Below the pieces are notes generated by a model. That model worked only from the letters and a program-made list of their open reading frames with translations. It searched no databases and was not told the origin of the DNA. Shown here one piece after another: positions 1 through 8,878 of a DNA stretch of 64,000 nucleotides (position 1 is its first letter; every line of letters begins with the position of its first letter). A program made the translations under genes and the position numbers. Source of the stretch: Tanytarsus gracilentus (lineage: Eukaryota; Arthropoda; Insecta; Diptera; Chironomidae); assembly GCA_038502055.1 (NCBI GenBank), contig JAXRKN010000020.1:62001-126000 (forward strand), read 5' to 3'.

Positions 1-299
1 TAAAAAAAATTCACTTCATGATTAATTAAATTTTAAAAAAAATATATAAATTTCACCAGTTTGAGAAATTAATTAGGAAAAAATTTTGTGATCGTCAGTG
101 AAAAGTCAACAAGATTTTAATACGCACATGTAGATCACTCAAAGTTTACTCAAATGGTGTTCGATTAATTTCAATAACATCCGCCATGAAGTGACGAAAA
201 ATATAGAAAACAACACGTTTGAAGTTTTTTAAAATTAAATTTTAAATTAAAATAAATTTTGTTAATTTTTTAAAAGTAATTTTTGAAATTAAATTTTTT

Positions 300-530
300 T
301 TTGCAAATTTAATAATTTTATTTTTAATTTTTAAAATTTAGAATTAATTCTGATAATTTTTTAACTTTAAATGTTTTAATGTAATTTTTGTCTTAATAAA
401 TTTTATATTTCTGTGAATTCAAATGTTAATTTTGTTAATTTAATAATTTTATAATTTTTAAAATTAAGAATTAAATCTGAAACTTTTTCTGACTTTTAGT
501 GTTTTAATTTAATTTAGTCTTAATTATTTT
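300..530. repeat. Direct duplication in AT-rich leader DNA
   Basis: Two imperfect copies of a roughly 100-base AT-rich block lie at about 303-410 and 434-530. Both run through TTTAATAATTTTA, then AATTAA/TCTGA, then GTTTTAAT and TCTTAAT. The rest of bases 1-700 is AT-rich and holds no gene that I can support. Confidence 0.5.
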
Positions 531-710
531 TTATCTCTCTAAATTTCTCTGCAATTGAAATTCTCTGAGTTAAATTTTAAACTCTTAAATTCCATTTAAA
601 TTTGAATACGTACATTGTAATTTTTTTTAGTCGAATTTAATTTTAAATAATTAGTCATCTTTGTTTAAGTCATCAAACTTTAAAAAGCTTCAAAAAAATT
701 TTTCTTTTAA

Positions 711-815
711 AGATAACTTGAGACATGGCAACGCAATCTTACTCAAATATTTATTGTAACAAACAAAATTTTTGGTATAAATTCAAGCGATTTGTGTTCA
801 ACTCTATCAGTCAGT
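711..815 (+). promoter_or_regulatory. Promoter of cys-rich copy 1 (upstream module A, TATA, initiator)
   Basis: TATAAA lies at 776-781 and a doubled initiator TCAGTCAGT at 807-815, about 31 bases downstream, which is the normal TATA-to-start distance. An upstream module at 711-752 (core GGCAACGCAATCTTACTCAA) is shared with copies 4, 6 and 7 at a similar position. The 5'UTR is about 40 nt. Confidence 0.75.
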
Positions 816-848
816 AAAAAGAAGTTAAAAAAATTCAAAAAATTCAAA

Positions 849-1526
849 ATGAAAGTTTTTATCATAGTTTTGGCTTTAGCTGGTAAGAAAATTAATTTTA
901 AATGTCTTGAAAAAATTTTGAAAAATCACAAATACAAACTTTTATTGAAAACTATAAAAAAAATTCTGAGAAAAATTTTTTTAGGAAAATTTAAAAAATC
1001 ACAAACTTAAAAGAAAATTTTTATTAAAAAATAAAACTTACTTCAAAAGATTTTTTTAAACAATTTAAGTTAATTAATTGTCCAAGAGAGAAATTTTCTG
1101 AATAATTTTTTCCCTCAGTAATTGTAACAGCTAAAAGAGGCGATGATGGAAGCGGGAATGAATTTGATGATGAGGACGACTACCCTAAAGCGCCTAGAGC
1201 ACCTGAAAAATTTGATAAATCTGGTCGTTGCGTAGCCAAAGCTTCATGTGTCGCTCCTGAGGTAAAATAAAAATTATTTTAATTTTAAAATATTTAATTT
1301 CTAAAATTCACTTTAGACCTACGATGGATGTCAATGCGAATGTCCAGCTATCAGATGTAACAGTTTCCAAACCTTAAATAAAAGAACTTGTGCCTGTCAG
1401 TGCTTGTATTCTTTAGGCGCACCTTTGGTTCGTTCTTTTGGAGGTCAGTTCTATTCTCAATCACCTTGCTTCGCTCCTTTGGTCTGGAATCAAGCTCAAT
1501 GCAATTGCGCAGCTGCTGCAGTCTAA
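849..1526 (+). CDS. Small secreted cysteine-rich protein, cluster copy 1
   Basis: Three exons: 849-882, 1119-1261 and 1317-1526 (128 aa). Exon 1 codes 11 signal-peptide residues (MKVFIIVLALA) and ends in phase 1. Exon 2 completes the signal (VIVTA, likely cleavage before KR) and codes a charged, Asp/Glu-rich spacer with two Cys. Exon 3 codes a 69-residue domain with ten Cys, starting TYDGCQCECPAIRC and ending WNQAQCNCAAAAV. Introns have GT/AG ends and the phases join. The Cys pattern (12 in total) implies an extracellular disulfide-rich protein. I do not recognise the family, so the function is unknown. This copy has the longest exon 2 of the cluster, with the acidic run FDDEDDYP. It is convergent with copy 2. 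Confidence 0.85.
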
Positions 1527-2341
1527 AATTGATCTTTGAGATGATAAAAAATTGAATGAATAAAATAAAAATTGTTCGCAAACAAGAATTTAATTTTGTT
1601 AGATCTTTTGGGTTAGTTTTCAGCATTTAAAATTTAGGCTGCAAAGTTCAAAAGCTTTATTTTAAATCTACCATCAAAAGTTCTTAAAGTTTTTTATTGA
1701 ATTCTTGTCAAACTTGAAAATTACAATGTTATGCAGACAAAACTTGTGCAAATAAATTTTTAATAATAAAAAACAATGCGTAAATTTGAATATTTACACA
1801 ATCCCGAAGATCAAAACAACTCGTGGCGACTGTTTTCGTCAAGAGAGAAATTTTGTTATCTTAATTGATGAAATTAGAAAAATCAAGAATGAAAAAATAA
1901 ATAACTAGGCGAAAATATTAAAAAATTAAAAATTTAATTTTTTGTGTTTAGGGTGGAGGCCCATAACTTCGTTGGTTTACCCAAAATTTTACACTTGAAT
2001 AAAAAATTATGAACTTTTTTATTAAAGCATTTTGAATGTGAAGATATTTATTAAAAATTCATGTTTTGCCTGAAAATTTGAAGTCTTAATGAAAAAATAT
2101 GTTCTTTCTTTTACGCTGGAGTAACCTCTCTACTTTCAGAACAAAACTTCGCTGTATAACTTCGTAATAAATTTTTTTTAACCAAATTTATTAAAATGGT
2201 TTAAAATTTTTATTTGACATTGAAAATCACAAATTAAAAAACTGAAAATTAATTAAAAATATCTAAAAACTCCTTTTAATTTTTAATTGCGAACAATTTT
2301 TATTTTATTCATTCAATTTTTTATCATCTCAAAGATCAATA
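1527..2341. other. Intergenic DNA between convergent copies 1 and 2, with a promoter-module relic
   Basis: The region holds both 3' ends. A + strand copy of upstream module B (core ATCAAAACAACTCGTGG) lies at about 1803-1860, although no gene follows it on that strand. This is probably the leftover of a lost or inverted copy. No other gene is seen. Confidence 0.5.
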
Positions 2342-2831
2342 TTAGACTGCAGCAGCGGCGCAATTGCATTGAGCTTGATTCCAGACCAAAGGAGCAAAGC
2401 AAGGTGATTGAGAAAAGAATTGTTTGCCTTGAGAGCGAACTAAAGGTGCTCCAAATGGATACAAACATTGACAGACGCAAGTTGCTCGATTCAAACCTTG
2501 GAAGCTGTTGCATCTTATAGCTGGACAGTCGCATTGGCAGCCGTTGTAGGTCTTGAGTGAGGTTTAGAAATTAAATATTTTGAAATTTAAAATTATTTTT
2601 ATTTTACCTGAGGAGCGACGCATGAGGCAGCAGCTACACAACGATTGAATCTACGATTTCCTCCATTCGAGTACTCTTCCGATGAACTTCCATCTCGACG
2701 ACCGTCTTTTTTAGCGGTTACAATTACTGAAGGAAAAAAATAAATCAGAAAATTTGTTAAAGTTTGCAACTTTGCAACTTTTCCTTAAGTTTCTTACCAG
2801 CTAAAGCCAAAACTATGATGAAAATTTTCAT
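2342..2831 (-). CDS. Small secreted cysteine-rich protein, cluster copy 2
   Basis: Exons on the minus strand: 2831-2798, 2726-2608 and 2551-2342 (120 aa). Same design as copy 1: signal exon MKIFIIVLALA, a spacer exon rich in Lys/Arg/Ser (KKDGRRDGSSSEEY), then the ten-Cys exon ending in WNQAQCNCAAAAV. It has 12 Cys in total. Its 5' flank is nearly identical to that of copy 5 in reverse, so the two are close duplicates. Function unknown. Confidence 0.85.
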
Positions 2832-2864
2832 TTTGAATTTTTTAATTATTTTTAACTTCTTTTT

Positions 2865-3110
2865 ACTGACTGATAGAGTTGAACACAAATTGCTTGAATT
2901 TATACTAAAATTTTTATTTCTAACATTTTTATTTTTAGATCTTGATTTTTTTAAGTTTATCAACTCAGATAACAAAACTTCGCTCAAAAACTCCACGAGT
3001 TGTTTTGACATTCGGGTTGGTGCAAATATTTAGTGAAAAGCGAATTGTTTTCTGCTTTTTTAATCAAATAAATTCTTAAAATGTTTAAGAATAATTTATT
3101 GTTGTAATTT
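2865..3110 (-). promoter_or_regulatory. Promoter of copy 2 (module B, TATA, initiator)
   Basis: Read on the minus strand: module B with ATCAAAACAACTCGTGG-like sequence at about 3026-2967, TATAAA at 2904-2899, and TCAGTCAGT at 2873-2865. From about 3110 inward, the sequence matches the flank of copy 5 (5630-5762) on the other strand. Copy 5 lacks about 49 bases just before the TATA box. Confidence 0.7.
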
Positions 3111-3396
3111 TTATATTTTACGACAACAATCTTAAATGACTCGCAAAATTTGATTAAATGATGAAGAATTGAAGGAAAAAATATCAAATATTTCATTGAT
3201 TTTTTCTGGGGTTTCAATAATTGGTTTTAAATTTAAAATTAATTTTGTTAACTTTAAAATTCACAAATTAAAAAAACTAAAAATTTTTTTTATAATGAAC
3301 TGAAAATTAATTTAAAATATAAAAATTCAAAAACTTTTTAAATTTTTTGTTTGCAAACAATTTTTATTTAATTTTTCATCATCTCAAAGATCAATT

Positions 3397-3871
3397 TTAG
3401 ACTGCAGTAGTTTCACAATTTTATTGAGCTTCATTCCAGACCTAGTCTAAGGACATTTGAAAGGATATGGATACCAGCAATAGCATTCACAAGTTGCTTG
3501 ATTGAAAGCTTGTAAATTGTCGCATCTGATGGGTGGACAGCTACATAGACATCCGTTGTAGTTCTAAAAAACTTAGAAATTAAATATTTAAATTTAAAAT
3601 TACTTTAATTTTACTGTTTTTGGAGCGACGCATGAACTTCTGGCAACACAACGACGATAAATATCAAATCTTTCACGAGCTTTAGGGTAATCGTCCTCAT
3701 CAAATTTATTTCCGCTTCCATCATCGTCTTTTTTAGCTATTACAATTACTGAGGAAGAAAAATAATTTGTTAAAATTTAAAACTTCTCAAATCTTGCAAA
3801 AAAAACAATTATTAGAATTTCATGATAATTTCCTCACCAGCAAAAATCAAAACTAGAATTAAAATTTTCAT
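3397..3871 (-). pseudogene. Broken cysteine-rich copy 3
   Basis: Exon 1 (3871-3838) and exon 2 (3748-3615) are intact and in phase, coding MKILILVLIFA, then VIVIAKKDDDGSGNKF and an acidic spacer like that of copy 1. The exon 2 donor is shifted by one codon (ACA|GTAAAA). Exon 3 starts at 3563 but is only 167 bases long to the position of the family stop (3397), against 210 in every other copy. This net loss of 43 bases removes the central loop, shifts the frame, and brings a TAG at 3449-3447 after 38 codons. The last four or five Cys and the conserved tail are lost. If expressed it would give a truncated protein; decay is more likely. Confidence 0.75.
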
Positions 3872-3886
3872 TTTTGATTTTCATCA

Positions 3887-3923
3887 ACTGATAAACATGA
3901 AACACAAATCACTTGAATTTATA
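3887..3923 (-). promoter_or_regulatory. Core promoter remnant of copy 3
   Basis: On the minus strand TATAAA is at 3923-3918 and a single TCAGT at 3891-3887. The spacing matches the intact copies, so the core promoter has survived better than the coding region. Confidence 0.55.
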
Positions 3924-4174
3924 CTAAAAATTTTATTTCTAAATAAACTCAACTTTTTGTTGATCAATCAACAAATGACTTTTAGTAATAAAGTTTGCGA
4001 TATCTTTAATTTTTTTATGAATTAAAATTTTAAATTTCTTCTGTTCGGCTGAAAATATTAAATGATAAAAGTTTAAATTTATAAGTTTAGTGATTTTTAT
4101 TTTATGTCCTCAAAATTTTAAATTTTAATCAAGAAAATTTAATTTCTTAATTAAATTTAAAAAGTTCTTTTTTT

Positions 4175-4280
4175 CAGATGGCTTGAGAGATGGCATCGCA
4201 ATCTTGCTCAAATATTTGTTGGAAGACGTAAAAATTTTAGTATAAATTCAAGCGATTTGTGTTCAACTCCATCAGTCAGT
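4175..4280 (+). promoter_or_regulatory. Complete promoter in front of an orphan signal exon
   Basis: Module A (GATGGCATCGCAATCTTGCT) lies at about 4192-4215 within 4175-4218. TATAAA is at 4241-4246 and TCAGTCAGT at 4272-4280. It is a full copy of the family promoter, but the exon it serves has no private exon 2 or 3. Confidence 0.65.
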
Positions 4281-4313
4281 AAAAAGAAGTTAAAAATAAT
4301 TAAAAAATTCAAA

Positions 4314-4347
4314 ATGAAAATTTTCATCATAGTTTTGGCTTTAGCTG
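4314..4347 (+). other. Orphan signal-peptide exon (alternative first exon or relic)
   Basis: ATG at 4314 begins a 34-base exon identical in design to the family's exon 1 (MKIFIIVLALA plus one base), followed by a good donor GGTAAGAA. The next family sequence downstream is another exon 1 at 4580. The exon could splice in phase to exon 2 of copy 4 (4710), making a second, TATA-driven start for copy 4, or it may be the stump of a deleted gene. Confidence 0.6.
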
Positions 4348-4579
4348 GTAAGAAAACTTGTTTTAATTTGTTTAATGAAGACTAGTTTTAGGGTGATATT
4401 TTTTGGTTGGGAGAAAAGAAATTAAAAAAAAAAAATTTAAAAAAAATTATTTTTTTATAAAAAATTAAAAATTTATTAATAAAATAAATTTGTTATTTTT
4501 ATTTCAATAAATTTGTGTTCAACTCTATCAGTTATTAAAAATTGCTTAAAGAAGATAAAAATACTCAAAATAATTCAAC

Positions 4580-5101
4580 ATGAAAATTTTCATCATAGTT
4601 TTGACTTTTGCTGGTAAGAAAAACTTTAGAAAAAATTAAAATTTTATTCAAATGAATTTCAGTTAAATTTTAATCTTCAATAAATTTTTCAAATTAATTT
4701 TTTTCTCAGTAATTGTAACAGCTAGAAAAGACGGTGGTGGCCGAAATAATAAAGATGACTGTGAAGATGATTATTCCAACGGACATGGTAAATACAATCG
4801 TTGCGTAGCCGCTGCTTCATGCGTCGCTCCTCAGGTAAAAAAATATAGAATTTTTAATTTTAAAATATTTAATTTTTAAAACTCACTTTAGACCTACAAC
4901 GGCTGCCAATGCGAATGTCCAGCTATCAGATGCAACAGCTTTCAAACCTTAAACAAGGCAACTTGCGTCTGTCAGTGCTTGTACCCACTCGGAGCTCCTT
5001 TAATCCGTTCCAGTGGTAAACAATTCTTTTCTCAATCACCTTGCTTCGCTCCTCTGGTCTGGAATCAAGTTCAGTGCAATTGCGCCGCTGCTGCAGTCTA
5101 A
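4580..5101 (+). CDS. Small secreted cysteine-rich protein, cluster copy 4
   Basis: Exons 4580-4613, 4710-4834 and 4892-5101 (122 aa). The signal exon reads MKIFIIVLTFA, as in copy 6. The spacer (RKDGGGRNNKDDCEDDYSNG) carries one extra Cys, giving 13 in total. The ten-Cys exon starts TYNGCQCECPAIRC and keeps the family tail. The initiator TCAGT is at 4528-4532, but the TATA box found in copy 6 at this place is missing (a TTTTTATTTCAATAAA stretch stands there). This copy may therefore depend on the upstream promoter at 4241. Function unknown. Confidence 0.85.
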
Positions 5102-5629
5102 AATTAATCTTTAAAATAATGAAAAATTGAATGAAAAATAAAAATTGTTTGCCAACAAGAATTTTATAAAGTTTTTTAAGATTTTTAAAAATTTAATTTT
5201 CAGCTTGTTTAATTCAGAATTTTCAATGCAACAAATTTATTTTCTGGCTGTAAAATAAAATAAAAACTTATTAGGATTTAAACTCAAAATTTGGCGGTTT
5301 TTGGTTTTATAAAAAATTTCTTTCGTTTGGGTTTTAAATTAATTTTTAGTTATCAAAGTCATGTGAAAAATTCGCTAATTGTGTTCTAAGTTGGTGTTTT
5401 GTCTGCTTAAGAATTTCTGGTGAATTTTCTGGCGATTTTCTGGAGAATTCTGAATTCTGGTAGTTAAGGCATAATTTTCAAAGTTTAGTTAAAATTTTAT
5501 TTTCCTTAATACTTTAAAGCACTTTATAAATTCTTTTAGGCTTTTATCATTTAAATAAATTTTAAAGTGAAATTTTCTTCACTTTTTATATGACAAAATA
5601 AAGTCGTTAAATTTTAAATAACAACTATA
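5102..5629 (+). other. Intergenic DNA between copies 4 and 5
   Basis: It holds the copy 4 3'UTR, with an AATAAAAATTG block shared with the other copies. The rest is AT-rich sequence without a gene that I can support. Confidence 0.5.
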
Positions 5630-5817
5630 AATTATTCTTAAACATTTTAAGAATTTATTTGATTAAAAAAGCAGAAAACAATTCGCTTTTCACTAAATAT
5701 TTGCACCAACCCGAATGTCAAAACAACTCGTGGAGTTTTTGAGCGAAGTTTTGTTATCTGAGAAATAAAAATTTTAGTATAAATTCAAGCGATTTGTGTT
5801 CAACTCTATCAGTCAGT
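5630..5817 (+). promoter_or_regulatory. Promoter of copy 5 (module B, TATA, initiator)
   Basis: Module B (GTCAAAACAACTCGTGGAGT) lies at about 5717-5736. TATAAA is at 5778-5783 and TCAGTCAGT at 5809-5817. The 5'UTR up to the ATG is base-for-base like that of copies 2 and 4a. Confidence 0.75.
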
Positions 5818-5850
5818 AAAAAGAAGTTAAAAATAATTAAAAAATTCAAA

Positions 5851-6330
5851 ATGAAAATTTTCATCATAGTTTTGGCTTTAGCTGGTAAGAAATTTGTTTA
5901 AGAAAATAATTTTATGATTTTTATTTTTTTACTTCAGTAATTGTAACAGCTAAAAAAAATAATTGTCGCTATGGAAGTTCGTCCGAAGAATATTCTGATG
6001 AGTATTCCAATGGACATGGAAATTTCAAGCGTTGCGTAGCTGCTGCTTCATGCGTCGCTCCTGAGGTAGAAAATGGCAATTTTTAATTTTAAAATATTTA
6101 ATTTCTAAAACCCACTAAAGACCCACAATGGATGTCGATGCGAATGTCCAGCTATAAGATGCAACAGCTTCCAAACCTTAAATAAAAAAACTTGCGTTTG
6201 TCAATGTTTGTTTAAGCTCGGAAGACCTTTAGTTCGATCTCACGGTGGTGAATATTTTTCTCAAACACCTTGCTTCGCTCCTTTGGTCTGGAATCAAGCT
6301 CAATGCAATTGCGCCGCTGCTGCAGTCTAA
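5851..6330 (+). CDS. Small secreted cysteine-rich protein, cluster copy 5
   Basis: Exons 5851-5884, 5938-6065 and 6121-6330 (123 aa). The signal exon is the same as in copy 2. The spacer KKNNCRYGSSSEEYSDEY has an additional Cys near the mature N-terminus (13 in total). The Cys domain starts THNGCRCECPAIRC. In the loop it reads LFKLGRPLVRSHGGEYFSQ, more diverged than the other copies, while the tail WNQAQCNCAAAAV is unchanged. Intron 1 is only 53 bases. Function unknown. Confidence 0.85.
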
Positions 6331-6494
6331 AATTGATCTTTGAGATGATGAAAAATTGAAATAAAAATAAAAATTATTTGCAAACAAACAATTAAAAATT
6401 AAAAAATTAATTAATAAAATAAATTTGTTATTTTTTACTTTTCTTCAAATATTTAAACTTTAAAAAGCTTTGAAAAATTTTCTCGTTTCCTTTT

Positions 6495-6603
6495 CAGATC
6501 ACTTTAAAGATGGCATCGCAATCTCACTTAAAATATTTTTTTAAATTTCTTTAGAACTAATTTTTTGTATAAATTCAATAAATTTGTGTTCAACTCTATC
6601 AGT
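6495..6603 (+). promoter_or_regulatory. Promoter of copy 6 (module A, TATA, initiator)
   Basis: Module A (GATGGCATCGCAATCTCACT) is at about 6509-6528 within 6495-6537. TATAAA is at 6568-6573 and one TCAGT at 6599-6603. Confidence 0.7.
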
Positions 6604-6650
6604 TATTAAAAATTGCTTAAAGAAGATAAAAATACTCAAAATAATTCAAC

Positions 6651-7154
6651 ATGAAAATTTTCATCATAGTTTTGACTTTTGCTGGTAAGAAAAACTTTAG
6701 GAAAAAATTAAAATTTTCTTCAGTTAAATCTTCAAAAAAAAATTCGAATTAATTTTTTTCTCAGTAATTGTAACAGCTAAGAAAGGTGATAAGCGTGAAA
6801 ATGGAAGTTCATCTGAAGAACGTGCTGAAGGATGCAATAATAATTACAATCGTTGCGTAGCCGCTGCTTCATGCGTCGCTCCTCAGGTAAAAAAATATAG
6901 AATTTTAAAATTTAAAATATTTAATTTTAAAAAACCCACTTTAGACCTACGATGGATGTCAATGTGAATGTCCAGCTATCAGATGCAACAGTTTCCAATT
7001 TGTAAATCAAGCAACTTGCGCTTGTCAATGTTTATATCCACTCGGTTCACCTTTGGTTCGATCTCAAGTTGGTCAGTTCTTTTCTCAATCACCTTGCTAT
7101 GCTCCTTTGGTCTGGAATCAAGCTCAATGCAATTGCGCAGCTGCTGCAGTCTAA
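6651..7154 (+). CDS. Small secreted cysteine-rich protein, cluster copy 6
   Basis: Exons 6651-6684, 6765-6886 and 6945-7154 (121 aa). Signal MKIFIIVLTFA plus VIVTA, then a spacer of mixed charge (KKGDKRENGSSSEERAEGC) with an extra Cys, then the ten-Cys exon with TYDGCQCECPAIRC and the invariant tail. The 5'UTR is almost identical to that of copy 4, so copies 4 and 6 form a sub-pair. Function unknown. Confidence 0.85.
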
Positions 7155-7340
7155 AATTGATATTTAAGATGTTGAAAAATTAAAATTAAAATAAAAATTG
7201 TTTGCAAACAAGAATTTTATGAAGTTTTATTATTTTTTTAAACCTTTTTTTAGAGTTTAGTGAAATAATAAGAAATTCTTTTCATAATGCGCAATGATGG
7301 AAAAACAACGAATTTCTTTAAATATAAAAACATGTTTTTA

Positions 7341-7400
7341 ACCCACTCGAAGATCAAAACAACTCGTGGAGTTTGTTTTTGTGAAGAGAAAAATTCTTTC
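7341..7400 (+). promoter_or_regulatory. Module B copy between copies 6 and 7
   Basis: GATCAAAACAACTCGTGGAG occurs about 200 bases upstream of the copy 7 TATA box, followed by the same GAAGAGAAAAATT context as the relic at 1803. It lies further from a TATA box than in copies 2 and 5, so its function here is uncertain. Confidence 0.5.
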
Positions 7401-7530
7401 ATGATAAACTAAGAAAAATCGTTAATTTTGAGCTCTTTATAAAATAATTAGTAAAATTAAAAAAAATTATTCATCCCTCAAAAAGTTTTTCAAATAATAA
7501 AATGCTTTAAAAATTTTTTCATCCCCTTTT

Positions 7531-7641
7531 CAGATCACCTCAAAGATGGCATCGCGATCTCACTTAAATATTTATTCAAGTTTCTTTTTTGAACTCAAAT
7601 TTTAATATAAATCCAAATAGTTTGTGTTCCACGCTTTCAGT
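7531..7641 (+). promoter_or_regulatory. Promoter of copy 7 (module A, TATA, initiator)
   Basis: Module A (GATGGCATCGCGATCTCACT) is within 7531-7573. TATAAA is at 7606-7611 and TCAGT at 7637-7641, followed by a 5'UTR related to that of copies 4 and 6. Confidence 0.7.
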
Positions 7642-7699
7642 TATTAAAATAATTTAAAGAAGATAAAAAGAATTAAATTAAAATTCAAAAGAATTTAAG

Positions 7700-8233
7700 A
7701 TGAAAATTTTTATTTTAGTTTTGACCTTTGTTGGTGAGAAAAGTTTATTAAAAATTATTTTTGAGGAATATTTGAAAAGTTTTGAAAGATTGCAAACTCA
7801 AAAGAAAATTTAATTTAACTTTAAATCCGATTTTTTCCTCCATTAGTAATTGTAACAGCTCGCAGAGGTGGTGGTCGAGGTGGAAGTGGAAGTTCATCCA
7901 ATGAACGCCCTGAAGGACTTGGTGGAAAAATTCTTTGTGTTGATCCTGCTTTGTGCGTTGCTCCAAAAGTAAAATTAAAGCAATTTTAAATTTTAAAATA
8001 TTTAATTTCAAAATTCACTTTAGATCTACAACGGATGCCAATGTGACTGTCCAGCTATTGCATGTAACAGTTTCCAAGCCTTGAATCAAGCAACTTGTAC
8101 CTGTGAATGTTTATATCCATTCGGAGCACCCACGGTTCGATCTCGTGTTTTTCCATTCTTTGCTCAATCACCTTGCTTCGCTCCTTTGGTCTGGAATCAA
8201 GCTCAATGTAATTGCGCAGCTGCTGCAGTCTAA
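7700..8233 (+). CDS. Small secreted cysteine-rich protein, cluster copy 7 (most diverged)
   Basis: Exons 7700-7733, 7847-7968 and 8024-8233 (121 aa). The signal exon is MKIFILVLTFV with donor GGTGAGAA instead of GGTAAGAA. The spacer is Gly/Arg/Ser-rich (RRGGGRGGSGSSSNERPEG) rather than acidic, and the first Cys pair reads LCVDPALC. The ten-Cys exon (IYNGCQCDCPAIAC) keeps every Cys and the tail WNQAQCNCAAAAV. It is the last copy of the cluster. Function unknown. Confidence 0.85.
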
Positions 8234-8552
8234 TATTGATCTTTGAGAAGATGAAAATAAAAATTGTTTGCAGTTAAAAATTAAACTGAGTTTTTACTTT
8301 TTTAAATATCTTTTTAGAATAGTTGAAAACCTTTGTGAAATCAAAGATAAATTAGTAGTAAATCAGTACATGTTCAATAGTAATTACCAGTGGTTTAATT
8401 TAATCGGTCGAAGTATGTTGATCAATCTAAAAACGGAGTTGATTTTTTTGATCGAATTCGACTCAATCGATCGATTTAAAACAATGGAAATTAATCACAA
8501 ATTTGTCGTAAAACACGAAATTACGTCTTGGAGAAATTCTTTTTATTAATGA

Positions 8553-8660
8553 AAGAGAAACTACGCGTTTCTCTTAAAGTTTACACAAATGTTTGCTTCG
8601 AATATCAAAACAACTCGTTAACTTTGCTGTCGTCAACGTAGAAATTATTTCATCCGGGTT
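8553..8660 (+). other. Hairpin and promoter-module relic downstream of copy 7
   Basis: AAGAGAAAC (8553-8561) pairs perfectly with GTTTCTCTT (8567-8575) around a five-base loop. It is followed at about 8600 by a module B copy (ATCAAAACAACTCGTTAACT) without any family gene on the + strand. It is probably the edge of a further, deleted cluster member. Confidence 0.45.
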
Positions 8661-8878
8661 GATGAACTTTGATAAAATCGAGAATAAAAATTAGAAAATT
8701 TGAATTTTAATGAACAAAATCTTTCAAGAGCATTTGAGAGCGATCAAGAGCCTTAAAGGTCACAATTTTTTTTAAGTTCTCAGGCCTGGGATCTCAAAAG
8801 TTGAAAATTTTTAAAACTCATCAAATTTTCGAATGGATTTTGAGCTTAATTTTCACAAATATATTTTTTAAACATTTT

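Noticed and set aside
792..1010. 72-codon + strand frame over the copy 1 first exon
   Set aside because: It reads through the donor at 883 into intron 1 in the wrong context; the real gene is spliced.
1351..1626. Minus-strand frame over copy 1 exon 3, and similar frames at 2287, 6968 and 7748
   Set aside because: They are antisense shadows of the ten-Cys exon, recurring only because the exon is duplicated.
8268..8549. 93-codon + strand frame after copy 7
   Set aside because: No signal peptide, no similarity and no splice partners; its composition matches the background.
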